From Bacteroides sp. Marseille-P3684 (lineage in GTDB: Bacteria; Bacteroidota; Bacteroidia; Bacteroidales; Bacteroidaceae): 64,000 bases of DNA. The position numbers and the translations under genes are program-made. The notes beneath the pieces were generated by a model, which saw only the letters and a program-made list of their open reading frames with translations, was not told the DNA's origin and made no database searches. The stretch lies in assembly GCF_900291465.1 (NCBI RefSeq), contig NZ_LT985808.1:343564-407563 (forward strand), in the 5' to 3' direction. Numbering within the stretch: position 1 is the first letter of the stretch; each line of letters begins with the position of its first letter. Positions 57,479 to 64,000 of the stretch are shown one piece after another.

Positions 57479-57519
57479 GAAAGCCGTCACGGTGGGCACT
57501 TGCCTGCCGGGCGGCTTTC
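57479..57519 (+). terminator. Terminator after greA
   Basis: gaaagccg (57479-57486) pairs with cggctttc (57512-57519), followed by ttcgtttc, 7 bp after the greA stop. Confidence 0.7.
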
Positions 57520-57572
57520 TTCGTTTCCGCCCAGATGAACACGCAATACAAACCTTAAAACACAAGAGATTT

Positions 57573-57980
57573 ATGGCAAGCATCTTCAGCAAGATTGTAG
57601 CCGGCGAGATACCGAGCTACAAAGTGGCAGAGAACGACCGCTTCTATGCCTTCCTGGACATCAATCCGCTGGTGAAGGGCCACACGCTGGTCATCCCCAA
57701 ACGTGAAGTGGACTACATTTTCGACCTGACAGACGACGAGCTGGCAGGCATCCACCTTTTTGCCAGACAGGTGGCGCTCGCCATCCAACGCGCCTTCCCC
57801 TGCCGCAAGGTGGGCGAGGCGGTCATCGGACTGGAAGTGCCGCATGCACACATCCACCTTATCCCCATGCAGAAGGAGACGGACATGCTCTTCTCCAACC
57901 CGAAACTGACGTTCACTCCCGACGAGTTCACAGCCATTGCCGACGCCATCCGCCACGAGTGGGAGGCGGCAGACAAGTAA
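57573..57980 (+). CDS. HIT-family nucleotide hydrolase
   Basis: 135 residues starting MASIFSKIVAGEIPSYKVAE, with GHTLVIPKREVDYIFDL and the histidine triad VPHAHIHLIPM. These enzymes hydrolyse nucleoside phosphoramidates or similar nucleotides. Normal length and complete. Confidence 0.93.
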   Translation: MASIFSKIVAGEIPSYKVAENDRFYAFLDINPLVKGHTLVIPKREVDYIFDLTDDELAGIHLFARQVALAIQRAFPCRKVGEAVIGLEVPHAHIHLIPMQKETDMLFSNPKLTFTPDEFTAIADAIRHEWEAADK

Positions 57981-58008
57981 CCTTCTTCCTCATCCACATA
58001 ACATGCAG

Positions 58009-58039
58009 ACGGGGCGGTGTCACGCAGACATCGCCCCGT
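58009..58039. terminator. Hairpin terminator between convergent genes
   Basis: acggggcg (58009-58016) pairs with cgccccgt (58032-58039), followed by ttgtgtttctt on the plus strand. It lies after the HIT gene and before the end of the leftward guanylyltransferase gene. Confidence 0.7.
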
Positions 58040-58077
58040 TTGTGTTTCTTGTCAGGCGTCAGGCAGACGCTCCCCCG

Positions 58078-59187
58078 TCAGAGGTACTCCTCCCCCATCT
58101 TCACCTGCACATCGTTGCGGAACTGACGGATGGCAGCCGCATCGTCGCGCCGGCAGATGATGAGCACCCCATGTTCCTCGACGACCATGTATCCCTCCAG
58201 GTCCTTGAGCACGACCACATGCCCGTCGGGGACTGAAACGAGGTTGTCGCGACAGTCGTAGAGCAGCGCACGCGTGTCGAGCACCACATTCTGTTCGTGG
58301 TCCTTGGGCACCATCTCGTAGAGTGTCGACCAGCTGCCGATGTCGCGCCATCCGAAATCGCCGATGAGCACATCCACGCATTCCGAACGCTCCAGGACAC
58401 CGTATTCCAGCGACATGTTGGGCAGCGTGGCATAGAACCGGTTGACGTACGGCTGCTCATTGGCAAGAAAAGCTTCGGCAGGCAGTTTTCCGTCAATCAG
58501 TTCGGCAACTTCCGGCACAAGGTCGGGGTCGGGCACAATCCGCAGCATCGTACGCAGGAAGGCATTGGCATTCCACAGGAACAGGCCGGAGTTCCAATAG
58601 AACTCACCACTCTCGACAAAGAAGCGGGCGAATTCCATCTCCGGCTTCTCGGTGAAGCTCTTCACCCGGTAGATGTCCCGTGCCAGGCGTTCGTCGACCT
58701 GGATATAACCGAAGTTCGTGTCAGGCCGCTCGGCATGGATGCCTACGGTGAGCAGACGATCGGCATGCGCCACATAGTCCAGTCCCCGTCCGATGGCCTC
58801 GGCAAAACGCTCCTCATCCAGGATGCACTGGTCCGTCGGGGTGACCACCATGCAGGCGTCGGGATTGAGTGCACGCAGGTGGCATGCAGCCCACGTCACG
58901 GCAGGCGCCGTGTTGCGATAAGTCGGTTCACAAAGCACGTTGGCAGCGGTGATTCCGGGCAACTGCTCCATCACCAGGTCGCGATAGTCGGCATTGGTCA
59001 CCACAAATATATGATCTTTTGGAATAAAGCGGACGAACCTTTCGTAGGTCGTCTGTAGGAGGGTGCGCCCCGTCCCGAGGATATCGAGGAATTGCTTGGG
59101 GAGTTTTTTGTTGCTTCTCGGCCAGAAACGGCTACCGATGCCACCGGCCATAATCACACAATAGTTGTTGTTGAGTTCCTCCGTCAT
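58078..59187 (-). CDS. Mannose-1-phosphate guanylyltransferase
   Basis: 369 residues with the nucleotidyltransferase signature VIMAGGIGSRFWPRSNKKLP and KQFLDILG, VVTPTDQCI and FTEKPEMEFA. It forms GDP-mannose from GTP and mannose 1-phosphate, for polysaccharide or glycoprotein synthesis. It lacks the C-terminal isomerase domain of bifunctional ManC/AlgA proteins, as is common in Bacteroidota. Confidence 0.94.
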   Translation of the reverse strand: MTEELNNNYCVIMAGGIGSRFWPRSNKKLPKQFLDILGTGRTLLQTTYERFVRFIPKDHIFVVTNADYRDLVMEQLPGITAANVLCEPTYRNTAPAVTWAACHLRALNPDACMVVTPTDQCILDEERFAEAIGRGLDYVAHADRLLTVGIHAERPDTNFGYIQVDERLARDIYRVKSFTEKPEMEFARFFVESGEFYWNSGLFLWNANAFLRTMLRIVPDPDLVPEVAELIDGKLPAEAFLANEQPYVNRFYATLPNMSLEYGVLERSECVDVLIGDFGWRDIGSWSTLYEMVPKDHEQNVVLDTRALLYDCRDNLVSVPDGHVVVLKDLEGYMVVEEHGVLIICRRDDAAAIRQFRNDVQVKMGEEYL

Positions 59188-59220
59188 AGCTCTCAATTTT
59201 TAAGATTCAAAGTCTGTGAA

Positions 59221-59252
59221 CAAAGATAGGCCGATTCACATCTCCTGACAAA
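59221..59252 (-). promoter_or_regulatory. Promoter of the guanylyltransferase gene
   Basis: On the minus strand TATCTTTG (59221-59228) with TTTG (59249-59252) 20 bp upstream. Confidence 0.6.
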
Positions 59253-59389
59253 GTATTTCTGCAAAACATCATTAAGACTCTCCTTAATTTTAATAAACAG
59301 CAGGAGGCAGCCCTCCTATCACCGATGTTGCAAAACAGCTCTCCAGCATGCCTTTTCTTCATCTTTTTTACAAAAAACAGCCTGCAATG

Positions 59390-59420
59390 TTTGCAGAATT
59401 GAAAATTAGCACTACCTTTG
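59390..59420 (+). promoter_or_regulatory. Promoter of tRNA-Leu
   Basis: TTTG (59390-59393) and TACCTTTG (59413-59420) with exactly 19 bp between them, 20 bp before the tRNA. This is the clearest consensus promoter in the window. Confidence 0.75.
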
Positions 59421-59440
59421 CAACGCATTTGAAAAACGAT

Positions 59441-59524
59441 GCCCAGATGGCGGAATCGGTAGACGCGCTGGTCTCAAACACCAGTGGAGTAAAATCCATC
59501 CCGGTTCGACCCCGGGTCTGGGTA
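59441..59524 (+). tRNA. tRNA-Leu (CAA)
   Basis: An 84 nt tRNA with a long variable arm, acceptor gcccaga with tctgggt, anticodon CAA at 59475-59477 and T-arm cggttcgacccc. CCA is not encoded. AT-rich, probably acquired DNA starts just after it. Confidence 0.95.
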
Positions 59525-59529
59525 CGAGT

Positions 59530-59570
59530 AAATCGGCTAAGTAATTGAATATTAATGCTTAGCCGATTTT
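59530..59570 (+). terminator. Terminator after tRNA-Leu
   Basis: aaatcggctaag (59530-59541) pairs with cttagccgattt (59558-59569), followed by T-rich sequence. Confidence 0.85.
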
Positions 59571-59674
59571 GTTTTGCCTCCATTGTTCCCGTTTTGTTCC
59601 CACTTACACTTAATATAGGCACAGATTTTAAACTTGGGGATTTAACAAAAGCGTAAAAGTCATATCTTTGTGTT

Positions 59675-60043
59675 ATGAAACGCAATTCAGTTAATTATAA
59701 ATCTGTTTTGTCCTTATTCCTGCCTAAAGGCATATTGGACTATTTTGAGATTGTCGACTTCTCCGACATGGGTTCTTATTATATCATATGTTTAGATGAA
59801 CTTCCGGCGATACCGGAAGAATATTCTTCCCTCCCGTTAGTTTCCAAAGGCTTCTATCCTGAAATAGTAGTGACGGATTTCCCCGCCCGTGACCATACGG
59901 TCTATCTGAAGCTCCGTCGCCGACGCTGGGAAGACAAGCGTACGGGCAAGACCTATAGCCGTGACTGGCAGCTGGTAGCTTCAGGCACCCGAATCACCGC
60001 CGAGTTCAGTGCTTTTTTAAAAGGAATACTTGGAAAACCATGA
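59675..60043 (+). CDS. Transposase N-terminal region protein (orfA of ISL3-like element)
   Basis: 122 residues, beginning MKRNSVNYKSVLSLFLPKGI and ending in a basic segment (RRRRWEDKRTGKTYSRDW). This matches the separate N-terminal region protein found in ISL3-like elements of Bacteroidota (called ISAon1 type in some annotations). It overlaps the second frame by 14 bp and probably helps bind the element ends. Confidence 0.75.
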   Translation: MKRNSVNYKSVLSLFLPKGILDYFEIVDFSDMGSYYIICLDELPAIPEEYSSLPLVSKGFYPEIVVTDFPARDHTVYLKLRRRRWEDKRTGKTYSRDWQLVASGTRITAEFSAFLKGILGKP

Positions 60044-61012
60044 GGTGAGCATCAAGAGCGTGGCCGATTTCTGCCGCCTGAAGCCTTCCGTGTTAACGGA
60101 TTATTATAAGAACCATCTGAGCGGCTTCCTCAAATGGGAGCAATACGGACACGCTGAGGACTACATCCTTTTCCCTGAAAACACCGGAGAGCATATATCC
60201 CTTGATGAGACCAGCCTGACTGGTGGCGAGCTTTACACGAATGTCTGTAACAAAGACGGGCATGGTCGTAAAGGCACCGTCATAGCCATGGTCAGGGGCA
60301 CAAAGTCGGAAGATGTTGAAGCGTGCCTCGAAATGATACCTTTGGAAGAACGGCTGAAAGTCAGGACCGTCACGTTGGACATGGCAGATAACATGCACAG
60401 CATCGCCTTGCGCTGTTTCCCTAACGCCACGCAGGTCATAGACCGCTTCCATGTACAGAAGCTCATGTACGACGCGCTACAGGATGTAAGGGTACAGTAC
60501 CGTTGGCAGGCCATAGAGGAGGAAAACAAGCTGCGGAAAGAGGCCAAGGCAAAAGGGGAGAAATTCGTGCCGGAAGTCTTTGAAAACGGCGATACGCGCC
60601 GCCAGTTGTTGTTGCGAAGCAGGTATCTGCTTTTCAAGTCCCCGACACATTGGACCGAAACGCAAAGAAAAGGGCGGAAATCCTTTTTAGCCAATACGAT
60701 GACCTCAAGCAATTCTATTATCTCTCCCTACAGTTGGGACAAATATACTCGACGAGCTATGATAAGGATGTGGCCAGGGTAAAGATGGCACTTTGGTTTA
60801 ACAGGGTGGAGGAATGGGAATACCCCCAATTCAACACAGTCATCAATTCCTTTAAGACGCATTATGAAAGGATCCTGAACTTCTTCATCGAAAGGCACAC
60901 GAACGCCAATGCAGAGTCCTTCAATGCCAAACTCAAAACGTTTAGGGCTACGTTCAGAGGAGTGGGAGACATCAAGTTCTTCCTTTACAGGGTAGCGAAA
61001 TTATATGCCTAA
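60030..61012 (+). pseudogene. ISL3-like DDE transposase with a frameshift (orfB)
   Basis: The first part (TTG start at 60030) has the ISL3-type catalytic core: HISLDETSLTGGELYTNV, RTVTLDMADNMHSIALRCFP and QVIDRFHVQKL. Near 60660-60680 (caaagaaaaggg) the frame shifts by -1, and the rest (KKRAEILFSQYDDLKQFYYL, then TNANAESFNAKLKTFRATF with the last acidic residue) runs to 61012. A single base loss in the A-rich tract is the simplest cause, so the transposase is probably inactive. A natural -1 frameshift is less likely as no standard slippery heptamer is present. Confidence 0.85.
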
Positions 61013-61067
61013 TTTGTTAAATCCCCAACAATGCGAACTGTTCCTTAATACCATGCCTTAAGTACAA

Positions 61068-62372
61068 TTAGGTTATTTGTTTGTTTTTATATCTGTTACC
61101 CCAAATTCGAAGATCTATAATATGCAAATATGCACAATTGAATAACTGTGCGAATAAGAAGCATATGAATATGCCTATTATTCCAATATTATTTGTTATT
61201 GTCATAAACAAAATGCCCAATATAAGAATTATGGCGTATAGCATTTTTGAGAGAACGAAAGAATTTATTTTTAGCCTGACTAATAATGACGTTTCTGTTA
61301 TCTCGGCAAAAGCATGAAATCCTACTATGCTTATTAATATCGCAAACACAAACAATCTATGGATATCTAGCCCATAAAGATAAATATCTAACATAAGAAT
61401 AACGAAAATCAGAGGTATACTGGTCAGTAAGGAAAGAGATAAGAATCTTTTTTTTATGCAATTATAAATATTAAACAGTTTCTCTGAGTAGATGTTTGAG
61501 AAGAAATTGATTGAGGTTTCAGAGAATCCTTGGCTGGGAACTTGTAATATCCCCCAGTAAGACATAAATAATGTAAACAATGCAGTTTCTTTATCCAAAA
61601 AATAGCACAAACAATATGTATATAATGCTAAAGACCCGAGATGGAAACATACAGCACTCAAGCAAGGATAAACAGACGAATAGACTAATATCTTCAAGAT
61701 AAGTGATTGGTGTCGACAATCTAAGTCATTATCATTATTTTGATTGTACATACGACATATCTTCAATGACATAAAAACGATTCTTAATAATTCAGACAGA
61801 GAAGATGTAATGATTACAAGTACACAAGGATTTAATCCGATGTCATAGACATAAAGCAAACAATAGCCTAATATTATATTTATCAAAATCGAAATTAGCG
61901 ATATGCAACCAAGGAATTTTGTGAATCCCCATCCTAACAACAAACTATTTAATGACAGGGATATAAATGATAAAACTACAAGAATGGCCAAGTAAGGAAC
62001 TACAGAAACTATAGTAGAGAAATGCGCACCTTTCCAAATATCATTGGATAAAGGAATCAGTAAGCATAACGCAGCTAATATTAAACCAACTCCAATAAAC
62101 AAGAGTAAAGAATGTGAAAATATACACTTGCAACGAGAAATGCTACCGGAATGACGAGAATAGAAATTCTGAAACGAATCATTCATTGAGTCTCCGATAG
62201 CCAAAAATAATAAAAATATGGAATCAATTACTCCTACAGTCGACAAATACAACGGATCTTTGAAAGAAAGCAGTATTGAGTCGGACAAGATTATAACCTC
62301 CTCCAACAATTCGCTGAGGATTATTGGAAAGGTATAAAAACATATTGATTTTGAGGTGTATTTATCATTCAT
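61068..62372 (-). CDS. MATE-like multidrug/small-molecule exporter
   Basis: About 434 residues with roughly 12 hydrophobic spans and the MATE/flippase fold pattern (ICFYTFPIILSELLEEVIIL, STVGVIDSIFLLFLAIGDS). It could equally be a polysaccharide-type flippase, but a cluster with two small-molecule enzymes favours export of a small product. Its ATG at 62372 overlaps the stop of the upstream gene by 8 bp, so translation is coupled. Base composition is much more AT-rich than in the core genes. Confidence 0.75.
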   Translation of the reverse strand: MNDKYTSKSICFYTFPIILSELLEEVIILSDSILLSFKDPLYLSTVGVIDSIFLLFLAIGDSMNDSFQNFYSRHSGSISRCKCIFSHSLLLFIGVGLILAALCLLIPLSNDIWKGAHFSTIVSVVPYLAILVVLSFISLSLNSLLLGWGFTKFLGCISLISILINIILGYCLLYVYDIGLNPCVLVIITSSLSELLRIVFMSLKICRMYNQNNDNDLDCRHQSLILKILVYSSVYPCLSAVCFHLGSLALYTYCLCYFLDKETALFTLFMSYWGILQVPSQGFSETSINFFSNIYSEKLFNIYNCIKKRFLSLSLLTSIPLIFVILMLDIYLYGLDIHRLFVFAILISIVGFHAFAEITETSLLVRLKINSFVLSKMLYAIILILGILFMTITNNIGIIGIFICFLFAQLFNCAYLHIIDLRIWGNRYKNKQIT

Positions 62373-63075
62373 ACATAAATAAAGCATCTATACCGGCTTC
62401 AATGTGTATATTTTCTTTACAAACGAACTTGCAATTCCACTGTTTAGGGACAACGCATGTAACCATACTACCATACCTGATTGATGCCAGTCTTTGATTT
62501 TGCTTTAATGCCTGAATTTGAGAAGTAAATGGTAATATCGTATCAATGTCATAGTCAGCTGTTAATACCATAAACATATTTCCATCCTTTGAAGGATCGT
62601 TTATTGAATATAATACTCTCTCATTATACGCAAAACATGAGATGAGTTCCTTTCTAATTGACGAAAATTTATTATTCATTATATCTTTCTCCAGACTTAA
62701 CATAGGGCGATTCTCTACAAAAAAAGGTGGAAGCTTCAGCCTTTTGGCAACACCATTTATAGGCATTCTTATAATATGGACATCGTAAAATGTTAAAAAT
62801 ATTGACACGACGTCATATGTCCCTTCTGGTATCATTCCATAGGATATTTCCTTCAAAGAAATGTTACCATATTTCCCAAATATACAGTCCTGTGATGAAG
62901 TAACAGTTGTAAAGTCAACAATTACACCATCAGATGGGCAAAAGACAATATCATGATTGCTCTTAATTGGACGAAGAGGATCACGAAAACAATACGTTGA
63001 AGACAAATCCTTTATTGACATACCCTTGGTTAAGCGTTTTTGATCGCGCAACCAACTTCTTACAGATTGTGACAT
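62365..63075 (-). CDS. Phosphatidylserine decarboxylase-like pyruvoyl proenzyme
   Basis: 236 residues with the PSD proenzyme features in order: CPSDGVIVDF (D49), FLTFYDVHIIRMPINGVA (H100) and IRYGSMVTCVVP (G202-S203), matching the Asp-His-Ser triad and the Gly-Ser self-cleavage site that makes the pyruvoyl cofactor. It has no clear N-terminal membrane anchor, and the genes around it are not phospholipid genes. PSD relatives exist that decarboxylate free amino acids (the fungal tryptophan decarboxylase PsiD is one), so an amino acid substrate is plausible here. Start overlaps the stop of the preceding gene by 1 bp (TAATG). Confidence 0.8.
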   Translation of the reverse strand: MSQSVRSWLRDQKRLTKGMSIKDLSSTYCFRDPLRPIKSNHDIVFCPSDGVIVDFTTVTSSQDCIFGKYGNISLKEISYGMIPEGTYDVVSIFLTFYDVHIIRMPINGVAKRLKLPPFFVENRPMLSLEKDIMNNKFSSIRKELISCFAYNERVLYSINDPSKDGNMFMVLTADYDIDTILPFTSQIQALKQNQRLASIRYGSMVTCVVPKQWNCKFVCKENIHIEAGIDALFMYE

Positions 63076-63983
63076 TATAATAATTCTTTAGTAAATGAGT
63101 GGTGATTTATGTGAAGCACAGTACACGAAAGAAGTCCTCCACCTTTCAAGTATTCTTCCATATTAAAGTAACATACCTCCATGCCATTTTGACCTGCAAT
63201 ATCTTCAAGCCTAATATTCTTGGATTTCTCCAGACGGTAATCTTCAGACCGTTTTGATAAAAAATCTATGTCGGAAGCATTCAAAATGTAATTATTGACT
63301 CTAACGCTATTGCACAGCCCGGTATGGGCTTGTTCTATTGAAATAGGTATCAACTCGGCTACATTTTCTAGTTGCTTGATTTCTTGCTTTGTAAAGGCTT
63401 CCGTAGCTACAATTATACTCTCCCTGGTGAGAGGGAAAATAGTACAGTCTAGATGATAGTTATATGGATCTGTCAATTCAAGCGGAATAATATTCATGTC
63501 GAACTCAGAAGCCATCCAGTCATAGCTTTCCTTTTCAGACCTTATTCCATATCCTCCAATGTAGATATTGTCCCTGAGATATTTCAACTCCGCTTCACCT
63601 TCAAACAAATAAGGGCAAGGGATAACCTTAAATCCCATTTGTTCAAAGAACTTGCTTGCAACTATCTCTTCTCCACGCCTATTGGGCACTCTGAAATTCG
63701 AAGCAATGTAGGTTTCCTCCTCAAGATGTTCAAGCACTATTCCGTTATTTGCAACAAAAACCAAATCTTGTAGTCTGCAATCGTAAGGTGTGGGCAGAAG
63801 ATAAACAAAACCCTGACTTGAAAGGAATGAGTATACTTCCCATATCTCTCTAATAGCTTTTTCTTTGTTAACAACAATGTCTTTCGCTGTGTACTCTTCC
63901 ATCCAAATATTATTTCTAACATTTGTTGAATAACAAGTTGGTATGTTCATAAGGAACAATGGCATGTTAATATCTTTAATCAT
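63075..63983 (-). CDS. DDAH/arginine-deiminase-superfamily enzyme
   Basis: 302 residues. The start (MNIPTCYSTNVRNNIWMEEY) matches the PxxYxxxxxINPWM opening of bacterial dimethylarginine dimethylaminohydrolases. RLQDLVFVANNGIV, LFEGEAELKYL, H177 in YNYHLDCTIFPL and C287 in GGGLLSCTVLHI fit the substrate-binding and catalytic sites of guanidino-group-modifying enzymes. Such enzymes hydrolyse or transfer guanidine groups (arginine, methylarginines, agmatine) through a cysteine adduct. It is the first visible gene of a coupled set with the PSD-like and exporter genes; more genes may lie beyond the right edge. Confidence 0.8.
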   Translation of the reverse strand: MIKDINMPLFLMNIPTCYSTNVRNNIWMEEYTAKDIVVNKEKAIREIWEVYSFLSSQGFVYLLPTPYDCRLQDLVFVANNGIVLEHLEEETYIASNFRVPNRRGEEIVASKFFEQMGFKVIPCPYLFEGEAELKYLRDNIYIGGYGIRSEKESYDWMASEFDMNIIPLELTDPYNYHLDCTIFPLTRESIIVATEAFTKQEIKQLENVAELIPISIEQAHTGLCNSVRVNNYILNASDIDFLSKRSEDYRLEKSKNIRLEDIAGQNGMEVCYFNMEEYLKGGGLLSCTVLHINHHSFTKELL

Positions 63984-64000
63984 AGTTCGTAAAAGTTATA

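Larger units (their letters stand above)
59634..61028 (+). mobile_element. ISL3-like insertion sequence with decayed transposase
   Basis: A perfect 16 bp terminal inverted repeat, ttggggatttaacaaa (59634-59649) and its complement (61013-61028), brackets two overlapping transposase frames. A -7 box (TATCTTTG, 59663-59670) precedes the first. I see no obvious direct target repeats next to the inverted repeats, so the true ends may differ or the target copies have decayed. Confidence 0.85.

Overview
This window is a chromosomal segment from a GC-rich member of the order Bacteroidales (phylum Bacteroidota). The evidence is SusC/SusD transport genes, a hybrid two-component regulator, many surface lipoproteins with short signal peptides, -7 promoter boxes of the type TAnnTTTG, the order rimP-nusA-infB-cvpA-sufBCDS, and a BtuB/BtuG vitamin B12 locus under a cobalamin riboswitch. 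I cannot fix the genus from sequence alone. No rRNA, CRISPR array or replication origin is visible.

Layout. 1-1.0 kb: end of an OmpA-type outer membrane protein. 1.0-10.7 kb: B12 locus made of promoter, riboswitch, btuB, a btuG-like propeller lipoprotein, a PKD-type lipoprotein and three more propeller-type lipoproteins, one broken by two frameshifts. 10.7-15.1 kb: ArsC-like reductase, ApbE flavin transferase lipoprotein, a TPR/LuxR-type membrane regulator and an unknown lipoprotein. 15.1-16.7 kb: gene-free, repeat-rich DNA. 16.7-22.4 kb: a PL10-type pectate lyase divergent from a hybrid two-component regulator. 22.7-31.0 kb: leftward SusC-SusD-DUF4843-PKD-thioredoxin operon. 31.4-36.9 kb: cytochrome bd oxidase, RNase HII, a small outer membrane barrel and a split LysO-type exporter. 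37.3-48.3 kb: leftward block of Fe-S assembly and translation/transcription genes and a small membrane protein. 48.3-50.0 kb: a second gene-free, repeat-rich stretch. 50.0-59.2 kb: housekeeping genes (S41 protease, PfkB kinase, two tRNA-Asn, pnp, TlpA-like lipoprotein, greA, HIT protein, mannose-1-phosphate guanylyltransferase). 59.4-64.0 kb: tRNA-Leu, then AT-rich, probably acquired DNA with a decayed ISL3-like element and a tightly coupled leftward set: DDAH-like enzyme, phosphatidylserine-decarboxylase-like proenzyme and MATE-like exporter.

The most unusual signal is a family of intergenic arrays. At seven places 16-17 bp dyads repeat with a strict 22 bp period (16 bp core plus 6 bp spacer; one step of 26 bp in one array). 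Four arrays carry a GC-rich core related to CGTACGGACGCGTCCG, two carry CAAACAATATTGTTTG and one carries CTAAGTATAATACTTAG. The period is kept while the core sequence changes, which points to a shared constraint or shared mechanism of origin. Two further arrays nearby have 21 and 23 bp periods. The second lead is the AT-rich PSD-like/DDAH-like/exporter cluster, which looks like part of a small-molecule pathway running off the right edge.
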